Shown: positions 18,373-28,097, counted from the first letter of the stretch. The stretch: DNA of 64,000 nucleotides from Roseateles_B flavus (GCF_039872765.1 NZ_JBDPZC010000003.1:248001-312000), one strand, 5' to 3'. Numbers and translations are program-made. The notes: a model not told the origin generated them from the letters alone.

Positions 18373-19230
18373 ATGCCGGCCGTGAGCATAGAGCACTACG
18401 AGAACTTTCCTGTCGCCTCCTGGCTGTGCCCCCCGCACTTGCGGCCCGCCGTGGTGGCGATCTACCACTTCGCCCGCACGGCCGACGATCTGGCGGACGA
18501 GGGCAGCGCCACGACCGCCGAGCGCCAGGCCGCGCTGCGCGCCTACCGTCAGGACCTGAGGGCCTGCTTCGCCGGCCAGCCTCCCTCGCCCCGCTGGGCG
18601 GACCGGGTCTTCCTGCCGCTGGCAGCCCGGATCCGCCAGCACCAGCTGCCCCAGCCCCTGCTCGAGGCCCTGCTGGATGCCTTCGAGCAGGACCTCGTCA
18701 AGACCCGCTACGCCAGCCGTGCCGAGCTGCTGCACTACTGCGAGCGCTCGGCCAATCCGGTGGGCCGGCTGCTCCTGCACCTGTATGGCGTCGGCAGCCC
18801 ACAGGCCCTGGCGCAGTCGGATGCCATCTGCAGCGCCCTTCAGCTGATCAATTTCTGGCAGGACTTCAGCCGGGACGGCCCCAACGGTCGCTGCTACGTG
18901 CCACAGGAGGACCTGGATCGCCACGGCCTGCAGGCCGAGGCCTGGGTGCGCTGCGAGGACAGCCCGGTAGCCCGGCGCCTGATCGCCGAGCTCTGTACCT
19001 GGGCCCGGCAGTTGATGATGTCAGGCGCCCCTCTGGCCCACACCCTGCCCGGGCGAGCGGGCTGGGAATTGAGGTTGGTCGTCCAGGGCGGGCTGCGCAT
19101 TCTTGAGAGAATCGAGGCCATGGATCACGCCTCTCTTGTTCGCCGCCCCCGCCTGAGTGCCCTGGATGCCGCCCCCCTCCTGTGGCGAGCCCTGCGCATG
19201 CGCCCTGCCCCGCAAGGAGCCCGTGCGTGA
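18373..19230 (+). CDS. hpnC: Hydroxysqualene synthase HpnC
   Basis: A 285-residue trans-isoprenyl diphosphate synthase. The first Asp-rich motif is ARTADDLADEG near 34-44 and the second NFWQDFSRD near 162-170, in the HpnC style. It converts presqualene diphosphate to hydroxysqualene in the HpnCDE route from farnesyl diphosphate to squalene. It is the first gene of a tight hpnC-hpnD-hpnE operon: its stop overlaps the hpnD GTG start. No squalene-hopene cyclase is in the window, so use for hopanoids is inferred. The promoter region is shared with the divergent RND operon. Confidence 0.9.
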   Translation: MPAVSIEHYENFPVASWLCPPHLRPAVVAIYHFARTADDLADEGSATTAERQAALRAYRQDLRACFAGQPPSPRWADRVFLPLAARIRQHQLPQPLLEALLDAFEQDLVKTRYASRAELLHYCERSANPVGRLLLHLYGVGSPQALAQSDAICSALQLINFWQDFSRDGPNGRCYVPQEDLDRHGLQAEAWVRCEDSPVARRLIAELCTWARQLMMSGAPLAHTLPGRAGWELRLVVQGGLRILERIEAMDHASLVRRPRLSALDAAPLLWRALRMRPAPQGARA

Positions 19231-20075
19231 CGCCCGACCAGTACGCCCAGCAGCGCGCCGCGGCCAGCGGATCCAGCTTCTACTACGCCTTCCAGTTCCT
19301 CACGCCGCCCCGGCGTGCGGCCATCACGGCCTTCTATGCCTTCTGCCGCGAGGTGGACGACGTGGTGGACGAGATTCAGGACCCCGGCGTGGCCGGCGCC
19401 AAGCTAGCCTGGTGGCGCAAGGAGGTGCAGGCGGCCTTTGCTGGCCAGCCCAGCCATCCGGCCATGAAGGCGCTGATGCCTCATGTGCGCGACTACGACA
19501 TCCGCGCCGAGCACCTGCTGGCCGTGATCGAAGGCTGCCAGATGGACCTGGACCAGAGCCGCTACCTCGACTTCGCCGGACTGCAGCGCTACTGCCACCT
19601 GGTGGCAGGCGTGGTGGGCGAAGTCGCCTCGGGCATCTTCGGCCGCACCGAGGCCCAGACCATCGCCTACGCCCACAAGCTGGGCCTGGCCCTGCAGCTG
19701 ACCAACATCATCCGCGACGTGGGTGACGACGCCCGCCGCGGCCGCATCTACCTGCCGGTGAACGAGCTGCAGCAGTTCGGCGTCAAGGCCAACGAAATCC
19801 TGATGCGCCAGGCTCCCTGGGGCTACAGCGAGCGTTTCACTGCCTTGATGAAGTTCCAGGCCGAACGCGCCCACCGCTGCTATGACGAAGCCTTCGCCCT
19901 GCTGCCCGAGGCGGACCGCAAGGCCCAGAAGCCCGGCCTGATGATGGCCAACATCTACCGCGCCCTGCTGCGCGAGCTGGAGGCCGAGGAGTTCCGCGTG
20001 CTGCACCAGAAGATATCGCTGACCCCGCTGCGCAAGGTGTGGATCGCGATGAAAACCAACTGGCGCGGCCGCTGA
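19227..20075 (+). CDS. hpnD: Presqualene diphosphate synthase HpnD
   Basis: A 282-residue synthase that condenses two farnesyl diphosphates. Both Asp-rich motifs are intact: CREVDDVVDE near 43-52 and NIIRDVGDDARRGR near 163-176. The start is the GTG at 19227: it overlaps the hpnC stop as GTGA, AAGGAG lies eight bases upstream, and an ATG further upstream would lie well inside hpnC. The C-terminus (RKVWIAMKTNWRGR) is typical. The next gene, hpnE, begins four bases after its stop. Confidence 0.92.
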   Translation: MTPDQYAQQRAAASGSSFYYAFQFLTPPRRAAITAFYAFCREVDDVVDEIQDPGVAGAKLAWWRKEVQAAFAGQPSHPAMKALMPHVRDYDIRAEHLLAVIEGCQMDLDQSRYLDFAGLQRYCHLVAGVVGEVASGIFGRTEAQTIAYAHKLGLALQLTNIIRDVGDDARRGRIYLPVNELQQFGVKANEILMRQAPWGYSERFTALMKFQAERAHRCYDEAFALLPEADRKAQKPGLMMANIYRALLRELEAEEFRVLHQKISLTPLRKVWIAMKTNWRGR

Positions 20076-20079
20076 AGGC

Positions 20080-21399
20080 ATGGCCCGCGTCGCGGTCATC
20101 GGCGCCGGCTGGGCCGGTCTCAGCGCGGCCCTCGCGCTGCAGGCGCAGGGTCATGCGCTGAGCCTCTTCGAGCTGGCGCCCCAGCCCGGCGGACGGGCCC
20201 GCAGCCTGGCCATGGAGGGCAGCGGCCCGCCGCTGGACAACGGGCAGCACATCCTGATCGGGGCCTACACGCAAACCCTGGAGCTCATGCGCTCGCTGGG
20301 CCTGTCCCCGCATGAGCTCCTGTGGCGCAGCCCCTTGCAGCTCACGGATGCCCAGGGGCGCGGGCTCCGCCTGCCCAAGGGGCCGCCCCTGCTGGCCTTC
20401 GGGCGGGCGGTGATGGCGGCCTCGCATTGGCCCTGGGCGGCACGCCTCAGCCTGCTGACGCACAGCCTGCGCTGGGCATTGAGCGGCTTTCGATGTGCGC
20501 AGACGCTCACCGTGAGTGCGCTGTGCCGCACCCTGCACCGGCAGCCCCATGCAGAGCTGGTGGCGCCCCTGTGCGTGGCGGCGCTCAATACCCCGGCGGA
20601 GCAGGCCAGCGCCCAGGTATTCCTGCGGGTGCTTCAGGACGCGCTTTTTGCCGGCAACGGCTCAGCCGACCTGCTGCTCCCGCGGCGCCCCCTGGCCGAG
20701 CTCCTGCCTGAGCCCGCCCTGCAGGCCCTCGCCGCCGGCGGCGCCCGGATCCATGCCGGCTGCCGAGCCCTGCTCTGTGCCCCGGACAGCGGCGGCTGGG
20801 CCGTCCGCGCAGGCGACAGCGTCCAGCCCTTCGACGCCGTGCTGCTGGCCTGCCCGGCCGCGGAAGCCGCGCGCCAGCTGCAGGCCATCGCGCCGGACTG
20901 GTCGACCCAGGCCGCAGCCTTGCGCTACGAGCCCATCGTCACCGTCTACCTGCGTGCCGAGGGCCGCCTGCCCTTCCCCATGGTGGCGCTGCAGGAGTCG
21001 GCCGAGGCGCCGGCCCAGTACCTGTTCGACCATGGCCAGCTGGGCCTGCAGGCCGGGCGCTTCGCGGCCGTGGTGAGTGGTGCCGCGCCCTGGCTGGAAC
21101 GGGGGCAAGGCGGCACGGCCGCCTGTGCGGAGGCGGCGCTGGCTCAGGTGATGAGCCAGGCCCCCCTGCTCAGCGGCCTGCGGCTGGAGCGAGCCGTCGC
21201 CGAGAAGCGTGCGACCTTTGCCTGCACACCGGGGCTGCGCCGCCCCGCCGCCCGCATCGCCCCGGGGCTGTGGGCGGCCGGCGACTACATCGAGGGCCCC
21301 TACCCCGCCACGCTGGAGGGCGCCGTCCGCTCCGGCCGGCAGGCGGCCCGGTCGCTGCACGCCGAACTGGCGGCTGTCGCGCGCCGCGCCACACACTGA
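20080..21399 (+). CDS. hpnE: Hydroxysqualene dehydroxylase HpnE
   Basis: A 439-residue FAD-dependent amine-oxidase-fold enzyme. The N-terminal dinucleotide-binding motif is VIGAGWAGLSAALALQAQGH (residues 5-24), and LDNGQHILIGAY near 51 and AAGDYIEGPYPATLEGAVRSG near 396 are characteristic of HpnE. It reduces hydroxysqualene to squalene and completes the HpnCDE set. GAAGG lies just before the ATG, inside the end of hpnD. Annotation as a phytoene desaturase-like protein is common but the operon context supports HpnE. Confidence 0.9.
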   Translation: MARVAVIGAGWAGLSAALALQAQGHALSLFELAPQPGGRARSLAMEGSGPPLDNGQHILIGAYTQTLELMRSLGLSPHELLWRSPLQLTDAQGRGLRLPKGPPLLAFGRAVMAASHWPWAARLSLLTHSLRWALSGFRCAQTLTVSALCRTLHRQPHAELVAPLCVAALNTPAEQASAQVFLRVLQDALFAGNGSADLLLPRRPLAELLPEPALQALAAGGARIHAGCRALLCAPDSGGWAVRAGDSVQPFDAVLLACPAAEAARQLQAIAPDWSTQAAALRYEPIVTVYLRAEGRLPFPMVALQESAEAPAQYLFDHGQLGLQAGRFAAVVSGAAPWLERGQGGTAACAEAALAQVMSQAPLLSGLRLERAVAEKRATFACTPGLRRPAARIAPGLWAAGDYIEGPYPATLEGAVRSGRQAARSLHAELAAVARRATH

Positions 21400-21456
21400 G
21401 ACCGGCCTCCAATTTCGCCATGCAAAAAATTGCTGCTTTGCCGCACAATGGTCGGC

Positions 21457-22224
21457 ATGAAGAGCACTGAGGCACAGACCCCTGCCATCCAGGTCCTGGA
21501 ACGCAGCTTCGCCATCCTGGACGTGCTGGCCAGCCACCAGGATCCCGTCTCCCTGAAGCAGATCAGCGAGACCACCGGGCTGCACCCGTCCACCGCCCAC
21601 CGCATCCTGAACGACCTGGCCATCGGCCGCTATGTCGACCGCCCCGAGGCCGGCGCCTACCGCCTGGGCATGCGCCTGCTGGAGCTGGGCAACCTGGTCA
21701 AGGCTCGCCTGGACGTGCGGGATGCCGCGCTGGAGCCCATGCGCGAGCTGCACAAGTTCACCCACCAGCCGGTCAACCTGTCGGTGCGCCAGGGCGACGA
21801 GATCGTCTACATCGAGCGCACCTACTCCGAACGCTCGGGCATGCAGGTCGTGCGCGCCGTGGGCGGCCGGGCCCCGCTGCACCTCACCTCCGTGGGCAAG
21901 CTTTTCCTGGCCAGCGACGATCCCCAGCGCGTGCGCGCCTACGCCACGCGCACCGGCCTGGCCGGGCACACGCGCAACAGCCTGACCGATCTCGCCGCAC
22001 TGGAACGCGAGATGGCCATGGTGCGCCAGCGCGGCGTGGCCCGTGACGACGAGGAACTAGAGCTGGGCGTACGCTGCATGGCCGCCGGCATCTACGATGA
22101 CCAGGGCAAGCTGGTCGCCGGCCTGTCCATCTCGGCGCCGGCCGACCGCCTGGAAGAGGCCTGGCTGGGCCGGCTCAAGGACACCGCCGCCCAGATCTCC
22201 GCGGCCCTGGGCTATCGGGGCTGA
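21457..22224 (+). CDS. IclR-family transcriptional regulator
   Basis: A 255-residue regulator with an N-terminal winged helix-turn-helix (AIQVLERSFAILDVLASHQDPVS, then LKQISETTGLHPSTAHRIL) and a C-terminal effector-binding IclR domain (VRCMAAGIYDDQGKLVAGLSISAP near 207-230). Such proteins control aromatic, glyoxylate and other catabolic genes. It follows hpnE on the same strand but has no functional link to it, and no catabolic gene is adjacent, so the target is unknown. Start ATG 21457 is preferred; ATG 21448 and a TTG upstream are alternatives and no clear ribosome site decides. Confidence 0.88.
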   Translation: MKSTEAQTPAIQVLERSFAILDVLASHQDPVSLKQISETTGLHPSTAHRILNDLAIGRYVDRPEAGAYRLGMRLLELGNLVKARLDVRDAALEPMRELHKFTHQPVNLSVRQGDEIVYIERTYSERSGMQVVRAVGGRAPLHLTSVGKLFLASDDPQRVRAYATRTGLAGHTRNSLTDLAALEREMAMVRQRGVARDDEELELGVRCMAAGIYDDQGKLVAGLSISAPADRLEEAWLGRLKDTAAQISAALGYRG

Positions 22225-22272
22225 TCCCGCAGCGCCCGGCGCATCCGCCCGCCTCCTGGAAGCGTAAAAGGC

Positions 22273-22308
22273 AACGCCCGGCACCTTGCGGTCCGGGCGT
22301 TTGTCTTT
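22273..22308. terminator. Bidirectional terminator between iclR-like gene and pbpG
   Basis: AACGCCCGG and CCGGGCGTT make a perfect 9-bp stem with an 11-base loop, followed on the right by TTGTCTTT and with A-rich sequence on the left. The two flanking genes converge here, so it can serve both. Confidence 0.65.
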
Positions 22309-22326
22309 GTGAGGCGAGCCGCGGGA

Positions 22327-23394
22327 TCAGCCGGCCTTGCCCAGCGTCATCTGGCCCTGCGGCTGGAGGCTGCTGCTGTTGCCCAGCCCTGCGGGGGTCA
22401 GGCCGGTATGGGTCAGCCACTTGCGGATGCGCTCGGCGTCGCCGATCCGCGAGTACTTGCCGGTGGAGTCCAGCAGCACCATGATCAGCTTGCGACCGGC
22501 CAGGCTGGCCTGCATCACCAGGCAGCGGCCGGCCTCGTTGATGAAGCCGGTCTTCTGGATGCCGATGTCCCAGCTGCCCGATCGCACCAGACCGTTGGTG
22601 TTGTGGAAGGCGACCTGACGGCGGCCCAGCGCCACGGTGGCATCGGGCGTGGTGGAGTACTCACGCAGCAGAGGCACTTCATGGGCTACCTTGACCAGGG
22701 CCGCCAGGTCCTTCGCGCTGGACTGGTTGCGGCTGGACAGGCCCGTGGGCTCAACGTAATGGGTGTCCGACATGCCCAGGGCCTGCGCCTTCTGGTTCAT
22801 GGCAGCGACGAAGGCGGTCAGGCCGCCCGGGTAATTGCGGCCCAGCGCGTTGGCGGCGCGGTTCTCGGAGGACATCAGCGCCAGATGCAGCATTTCCGAG
22901 CGGGTCAGCGTGGTGCCCGGCGCCAGGCGTGAGCCCGTGCCCTTCTCGGTGTCCCGGTCTTCGTCGGTGATGGTGATCTTCTCGTCCAGCGACTGGCCGC
23001 CCTCAACGACGACCAGGGCCGTCATCAGCTTGGTAATGGAAGCGATGGGCAGCACGGCCTGGGTGTTCTTCGACAGCAGGATCTCGTTGGTGTCCTGGTC
23101 CATGACCAGGGCCACGCTGCTTTTGAGATCCAGGGGGTCGTCGACCGAGTGCAGGCCATACATCTGGCCGAAGGTCGGGCTGGCGGGCATGGCGGCCACG
23201 GCCGCCTTGCGCACCACCGAGGCCGGCTTGGCCTTGCGCGCGTTCTTGGCCACGGCCTTGGGCGGCGTCTTGCCGGCCGCCTTGCCGCTGGCACTGCTCG
23301 TGGCCGCATGGGCTCCTTGCGAAGCCAGGGCCAGCATCACGGCGATCACGCTGCCCGCGGCAGCTCCCAACATGGTCTTTACAACAGCTTTCAC
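22327..23394 (-). CDS. pbpG: D-alanyl-D-alanine endopeptidase / penicillin-binding protein 7
   Basis: A 355-residue S11-family serine peptidase. The three active-site motifs are visible: SITK near 132-135, SSEN near 189-192 and KTGF near 287-290. A signal peptide (hydrophobic core AAAGSVIAVMLALAS, cleavage near GAHA) directs it to the periplasm, and an Ala/Lys-rich linker precedes the catalytic domain. It trims peptidoglycan cross-links. The GTG at 23394 is chosen as start as it supplies the positive n-region and has a G-rich site upstream; ATG 23373 would give a signal peptide with no positive charge. No C-terminal membrane anchor domain is present. Confidence 0.88.
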   Translation of the reverse strand: MKAVVKTMLGAAAGSVIAVMLALASQGAHAATSSASGKAAGKTPPKAVAKNARKAKPASVVRKAAVAAMPASPTFGQMYGLHSVDDPLDLKSSVALVMDQDTNEILLSKNTQAVLPIASITKLMTALVVVEGGQSLDEKITITDEDRDTEKGTGSRLAPGTTLTRSEMLHLALMSSENRAANALGRNYPGGLTAFVAAMNQKAQALGMSDTHYVEPTGLSSRNQSSAKDLAALVKVAHEVPLLREYSTTPDATVALGRRQVAFHNTNGLVRSGSWDIGIQKTGFINEAGRCLVMQASLAGRKLIMVLLDSTGKYSRIGDAERIRKWLTHTGLTPAGLGNSSSLQPQGQMTLGKAG

Positions 23395-23540
23395 GCCAGC
23401 CCCCAACAAGGTCTGCGCCAGTTTAGGTCAAGCGGAAAACACCGGCAAGATCAAAAACTTAGCTCAGGCTTTTAAAGTTCACGAACGGGGCGACCGGCGG
23501 GGGCTCCGGGCCCGTCGCCGGGTCCGGATGCACCCGGGGC

Positions 23541-25082
23541 TCAACCCTGGGCCGCCACGCGCTCCGTCTTGCTCTGCAGCTTGTTCAACGCAGCCAAATA
23601 TGCCTTGGCAGACGCGACCACGATATCGGGATCGGCACCAACGCCGTTGACCACCCGGCCCGCATGCTGCAGACGGACCGTCACCTCGCCCTGCGATTCT
23701 GTGCTGCCGCTGGTGATGGCATTGACCGAATAGAGGATCATTTCCGCGCCGCTTTGCACCTCGGACTCGATGGCCTGCAAGCAGGCGTCCACGGGGCCAT
23801 TGCCGTCGCTTTCGGCCTTGAACTCCTTGTCACCCACGGCGAAGACCACGCGGGCATGCGGACGCTCGCCGGTCTCGCTGCGCTGGGCCAGGGACAGCAG
23901 GCGGTAGTGCTCGTTGTCCTGGATGACCGACTCGTCCATCACCAGGGCGATGATGTCCTCGTCGAAGATCTCGTTCTTGCGATCAGCCAGGTCCTTGAAG
24001 CGCTGGAAGGCGGCATTGATCTCGGCCTCGGACTCCAGCTCGATGCCCAGTTCCTGCAGGCGCTGCTTGAATGCGTTGCGGCCCGAGAGCTTGCCCAGCA
24101 CGATTTTGTTGGCGCTCCAGCCCACGTCCTCGGCACGCATGATCTCGTAGGTGTCACGGGCCTTGAGCACGCCATCCTGGTGGATGCCCGAGGCATGCGC
24201 GAAGGCGTTGGCGCCCACCACGGCCTTGTTGGGCTGTACCACGAAGCCGGTCGTCTGCGAGACCAGCTTGGAGGCAGGCACGATCTGCGAGGCGTCGATG
24301 CCCACGTCCAGACCGAAGTAGTCGCGGCGGGTCTTCACGGCCATCACCACTTCTTCCAGCGAGCAGTTGCCGGCACGTTCGCCCAGGCCGTTGATGGTGC
24401 ATTCGATCTGGCGCGCACCGCCGATCTTCACGCCGGCCAGGGAGTTGGCCACGGCCATGCCCAGGTCGTTGTGGCAGTGCACGGACCAGATGGCGAGGTC
24501 GGAGTTGGGCACCTTCTCGCGCAGGGTCTTGAGGAAGTTGCCGTAGAGCTCGGGGATGGCGTAGCCCACAGTGTCGGGGATGTTGATGGTGCGGGCCCCT
24601 TCGGCGATCACGGCCTCGCAGACGCGTGCGAGGAAGTCCATGTCGGAGCGGTAGCCATCTTCGGGCGAGAACTCGATGTCGTCCGTGAGATTGCGGCCGA
24701 AACGCACCGCCAGGCGCGCCTGCTCCAGCACCTGATCGCGGGTCATGCGCAGCTTCTTCTCCATGTGGAGCTCGCTGGTGGCGATGAAGGTGTGGATGCG
24801 CGAGCGGGCTGCGCCCTTCAGCGCCTCGGCGGCGCGGGCGATGTCCCGGTCATTCGCGCGGGCCAGAGAGCAGACGGTGCTCTCGCGGATGACGTCGGCG
24901 ATGGCCTTGACCGCCTCGAAGTCGCCATTGCTGGCCGCAGCGAAGCCGGCCTCGATCACGTCCACGCGCATGCGCTCCAGCTGGCGGGCAATGCGCAGCT
25001 TCTCGTCCTTCGTCATCGAGGCGCCGGGCGACTGCTCGCCGTCGCGCAGGGTGGTGTCGAAGATGATGAGCTGGTCAGCCAT
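23541..25082 (-). CDS. leuA: 2-isopropylmalate synthase
   Basis: A 513-residue LeuA, first enzyme of leucine synthesis, joining acetyl-CoA and 2-oxoisovalerate. The N-terminal catalytic barrel has FDTTLRDGEQSPGASM (about 7-22), the metal and substrate region SVHCHNDLGMAVANSLAG near 200-217 and GERAGNCSLEE near 232. The C-terminal leucine-sensing domain is present. ATG 25082 is chosen over an in-frame codon 57 bases upstream as GGAG lies before it and the family begins here. A leader peptide and attenuator precede it (25131-25268), and feedback by leucine is expected through the C-terminal domain. Confidence 0.97.
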   Translation of the reverse strand: MADQLIIFDTTLRDGEQSPGASMTKDEKLRIARQLERMRVDVIEAGFAAASNGDFEAVKAIADVIRESTVCSLARANDRDIARAAEALKGAARSRIHTFIATSELHMEKKLRMTRDQVLEQARLAVRFGRNLTDDIEFSPEDGYRSDMDFLARVCEAVIAEGARTINIPDTVGYAIPELYGNFLKTLREKVPNSDLAIWSVHCHNDLGMAVANSLAGVKIGGARQIECTINGLGERAGNCSLEEVVMAVKTRRDYFGLDVGIDASQIVPASKLVSQTTGFVVQPNKAVVGANAFAHASGIHQDGVLKARDTYEIMRAEDVGWSANKIVLGKLSGRNAFKQRLQELGIELESEAEINAAFQRFKDLADRKNEIFDEDIIALVMDESVIQDNEHYRLLSLAQRSETGERPHARVVFAVGDKEFKAESDGNGPVDACLQAIESEVQSGAEMILYSVNAITSGSTESQGEVTVRLQHAGRVVNGVGADPDIVVASAKAYLAALNKLQSKTERVAAQG

Positions 25083-25130
25083 GGGGTTCTCCGTGAAACG
25101 TGAAAGTGAGGGATCGGAAGGATGCGGCCG

Positions 25131-25174
25131 GAAAAACAAAAAGCCCGCGAAGCAGGTGCTTGGCGGGCTCTTGG
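25131..25174 (-). promoter_or_regulatory. leuA transcription attenuator (terminator with antiterminator pairing)
   Basis: On the minus strand AGCCCGC and GCGGGCT, with an inner AAGCA/TGCTT stem, form a strong hairpin ending in TTTTTGTTTTT, 49 bases before the leuA start. Its 5' arm together with three bases upstream reads CCAAGAGCCC (25165-25174) and can instead pair, nine of ten positions, with GGGCCCTTGG (25217-25226) inside the leader peptide gene. This gives mutually exclusive structures as in amino-acid attenuators. Confidence 0.75.
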
Positions 25175-25205
25175 TGCGAAAGTACGGTGGCGGTCAGACG
25201 TGCGA

Positions 25206-25268
25206 CTACCTCGTGCCCAAGGGCCCGATGGCTAGTAGCAGAGCGGCGATGACGTTCAGCGTCTTCAT
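25206..25268 (-). CDS. leuL: leuA leader peptide (leucine-rich)
   Basis: A 20-residue ORF reading MKTLNVIAALLLAIGPLGTR, with five leucines. Codons 10-12 are CTG CTA CTA; CTA is otherwise scarce in this GC-rich sequence, so stalling when charged tRNA-Leu is low is expected there. A ribosome stalled at codons 10-11 leaves GGGCCCTTGG free to form the antiterminator, whereas one at the stop codon covers it and the terminator forms. No strong ribosome site is seen before the ATG; a TACATT at 25277-25282 may be a -10, which would leave a very short 5' end. Confidence 0.75.
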   Translation of the reverse strand: MKTLNVIAALLLAIGPLGTR

Positions 25269-25318
25269 GGTGATCGAATGTAGCACGCGCCCCGGCGGTG
25301 ACACCAGGCCTGCCTACG

Positions 25319-26164
25319 TCAATGGTGAAGGCCCTTTTCATCGGGCTCGTCGGTCGAGATCGCGATCACGCTGACCGGCTTGCCCTTCATGCGCTTGTAG
25401 GCGTAGACCACGTAGCCCGAGAGGCCGTAGACGCAGAACAGGCCGAAGAGCACGCGCGGCGGATCGATGTTGATCAGCGCGATGCCCAGGGCGATCGCGA
25501 CCACGCTCACGAAGGGCACCGAACGCTTGAAGCTGATGTCCTTGAAGCTGTAGAAGGGCGCATTGGTGACCATGGTCAGGCCCGCGTAGAGCGTGAAGCC
25601 GAAGGCCAGCCAGGCCAGCCCCGGCGACGAAGCCGGCGCGTGATAGCCCGCATCTTCCATGGCCCAGATCAGGCCCATCACCAGGGCAGCCGCGGCCGGA
25701 CTGGGCACGCCCTGGAAGAAGCGCTTGTCAACGACCGCAATATTGGTGTTGAAGCGGGCCAGGCGCAACGCGGCCCCGGCGCAGTAGACGAAGGCCGCGA
25801 ACCAGCCCCACTTGCCCAGGCCCTGCAGAGCCCACTCGTACATGATCAGCGCGGGCGCGGCGCCGAAGGACACCATGTCGGAGAGGGAGTCCATCTGCTC
25901 GCCGAAGGTGCTCTGCGTGTTGGTCATGCGGGCCACGCGGCCGTCCAGGCTGTCCAGCACCATGGCGCAAAACACGCCGTACACCGACTGCTCGAAGCGT
26001 CCATGCATGGCCATCACGATGGCATAGAAACCGCCGAAGAGCGCTGCCAGCGTGAACAGATTGGGAAGGATGTAGATGCCCTTGCGGCGCGGGCGCACCG
26101 GGGTCAGGACTTCGGCGTCCTCATCGTCGTCGTGAGGCACCGTGGACTGCTTGGAATCGGTCAT
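25319..26164 (-). CDS. pssA: CDP-diacylglycerol-serine O-phosphatidyltransferase
   Basis: A 281-residue membrane enzyme making phosphatidylserine for phosphatidylethanolamine. The CDP-alcohol phosphotransferase motif DSLDGRVAR, then G-x3-D-x3-D (FGEQMDSLSD), lies near 68-94, with about eight hydrophobic segments. It sits between ilvC and leuA, a position typical in Burkholderiales. ATG 26164 is preferred; an in-frame ATG at 26194 falls in the T-run of the ilvC terminator. No clear ribosome site or promoter was found in the 30 bases between terminator and start, so readthrough from ilvC is likely. Confidence 0.93.
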   Translation of the reverse strand: MTDSKQSTVPHDDDEDAEVLTPVRPRRKGIYILPNLFTLAALFGGFYAIVMAMHGRFEQSVYGVFCAMVLDSLDGRVARMTNTQSTFGEQMDSLSDMVSFGAAPALIMYEWALQGLGKWGWFAAFVYCAGAALRLARFNTNIAVVDKRFFQGVPSPAAAALVMGLIWAMEDAGYHAPASSPGLAWLAFGFTLYAGLTMVTNAPFYSFKDISFKRSVPFVSVVAIALGIALINIDPPRVLFGLFCVYGLSGYVVYAYKRMKGKPVSVIAISTDEPDEKGLHH

Positions 26165-26193
26165 GGGCAGGGAGGATAGCGCAAGCCTCGCCA

Positions 26194-26228
26194 TAAAAAA
26201 GCCGCGTCTGCCCGGAGGCGACGCGGCT
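26194..26228 (-). terminator. Terminator after ilvC
   Basis: AGCCGCGTC and GACGCGGCT form a 9-bp stem on the minus strand followed by TTTTTT, 40 bases past the ilvC stop and only 30 bases before the pssA start. It probably sets the ratio of ilvC to pssA transcription. Confidence 0.7.
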
Positions 26229-26267
26229 CTCTAAAGGGATTCTGAAATCCCGTGACTCAGTGCTTGA

Positions 26268-27284
<1,017 letters not shown>

Positions 27285-27437
27285 GTCGGTCTCCAGAAAA
27301 ACTTTGCAATCAATGTTCGGGCCCCTTGGACTTGCGAACCTCGTGCCGGGGCCACACCGAGCCAGGCTCGCTGCCCTGCCGGCTCATGGCCTGCAGGGCG
27401 ACGGCAGGCCATGGAGGCCCGCCGCCAGGGGGAAAGG

Positions 27438-27929
27438 TCAGACGCGGAGAATGCGCTCGCCACGGCCGATGCCGCTGGCGCCGGTGCGCACGGTCTCCAG
27501 GATGGCGGTGCGGTCGATGGCGTCAATGAAGGCGTCCAGCTTGCTGGCATCGCCGGTCAGCTCGACGGTGTAGGTCTTCTCGGTCACGTCGATGATGCGG
27601 CCGCGGAAGATGTCGGCGGTGCGCTTCATTTCCTCGCGCTCCTTGCCGACGGCCCGCACCTTGATGAGCATGAGCTCGCGCTCGGTGTAGTTGCCCTCGG
27701 TGAGGTCCACGACCTTGACGACCTCGATCAGCCGGTTCAGGTGCTTGGTGATCTGCTCGATGACGTCATCGGAGCCGGTGGTCACGATGGTCATGCGGGA
27801 CAGCGACGGGTCTTCCGTCGGCGCCACGGTCAGGCTCTCGATGTTGTAGCCCCGGGCAGAGAACAGGGCCACGACGCGCGACAGCGCACCCGGCTCGTTC
27901 TCGATGAGCAAAGCAATGATGTGTCTCAT
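27438..27929 (-). CDS. ilvH: Acetolactate synthase small (regulatory) subunit
   Basis: A 163-residue regulatory subunit with an N-terminal ACT domain (ALLIENEPGALSRVVALFSARGYNIESL, residues about 5-32) followed by the C-terminal activation domain. It binds valine and activates the large subunit encoded just upstream. AAGGA lies before ATG 27929. The 168-base gap to ilvB has no strong terminator, so the two are likely co-transcribed. Confidence 0.96.
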   Translation of the reverse strand: MRHIIALLIENEPGALSRVVALFSARGYNIESLTVAPTEDPSLSRMTIVTTGSDDVIEQITKHLNRLIEVVKVVDLTEGNYTERELMLIKVRAVGKEREEMKRTADIFRGRIIDVTEKTYTVELTGDASKLDAFIDAIDRTAILETVRTGASGIGRGERILRV

Positions 27930-28097
27930 GGGTCTCGTCCTTCGCGCTCTTCAGGCCGGCGGCGGTAACCGACGGCCCTTGGCCACGCTTTCCGATGGTG
28001 GAAAAAGAATGCTCGGGGGTGCCGATGCAAGCTCTGGCGGGCCCTGCGCCGGTCCGGGGCCGGTAAGCCGGCGGACCGTGCAGGACTCACTCGGGGC

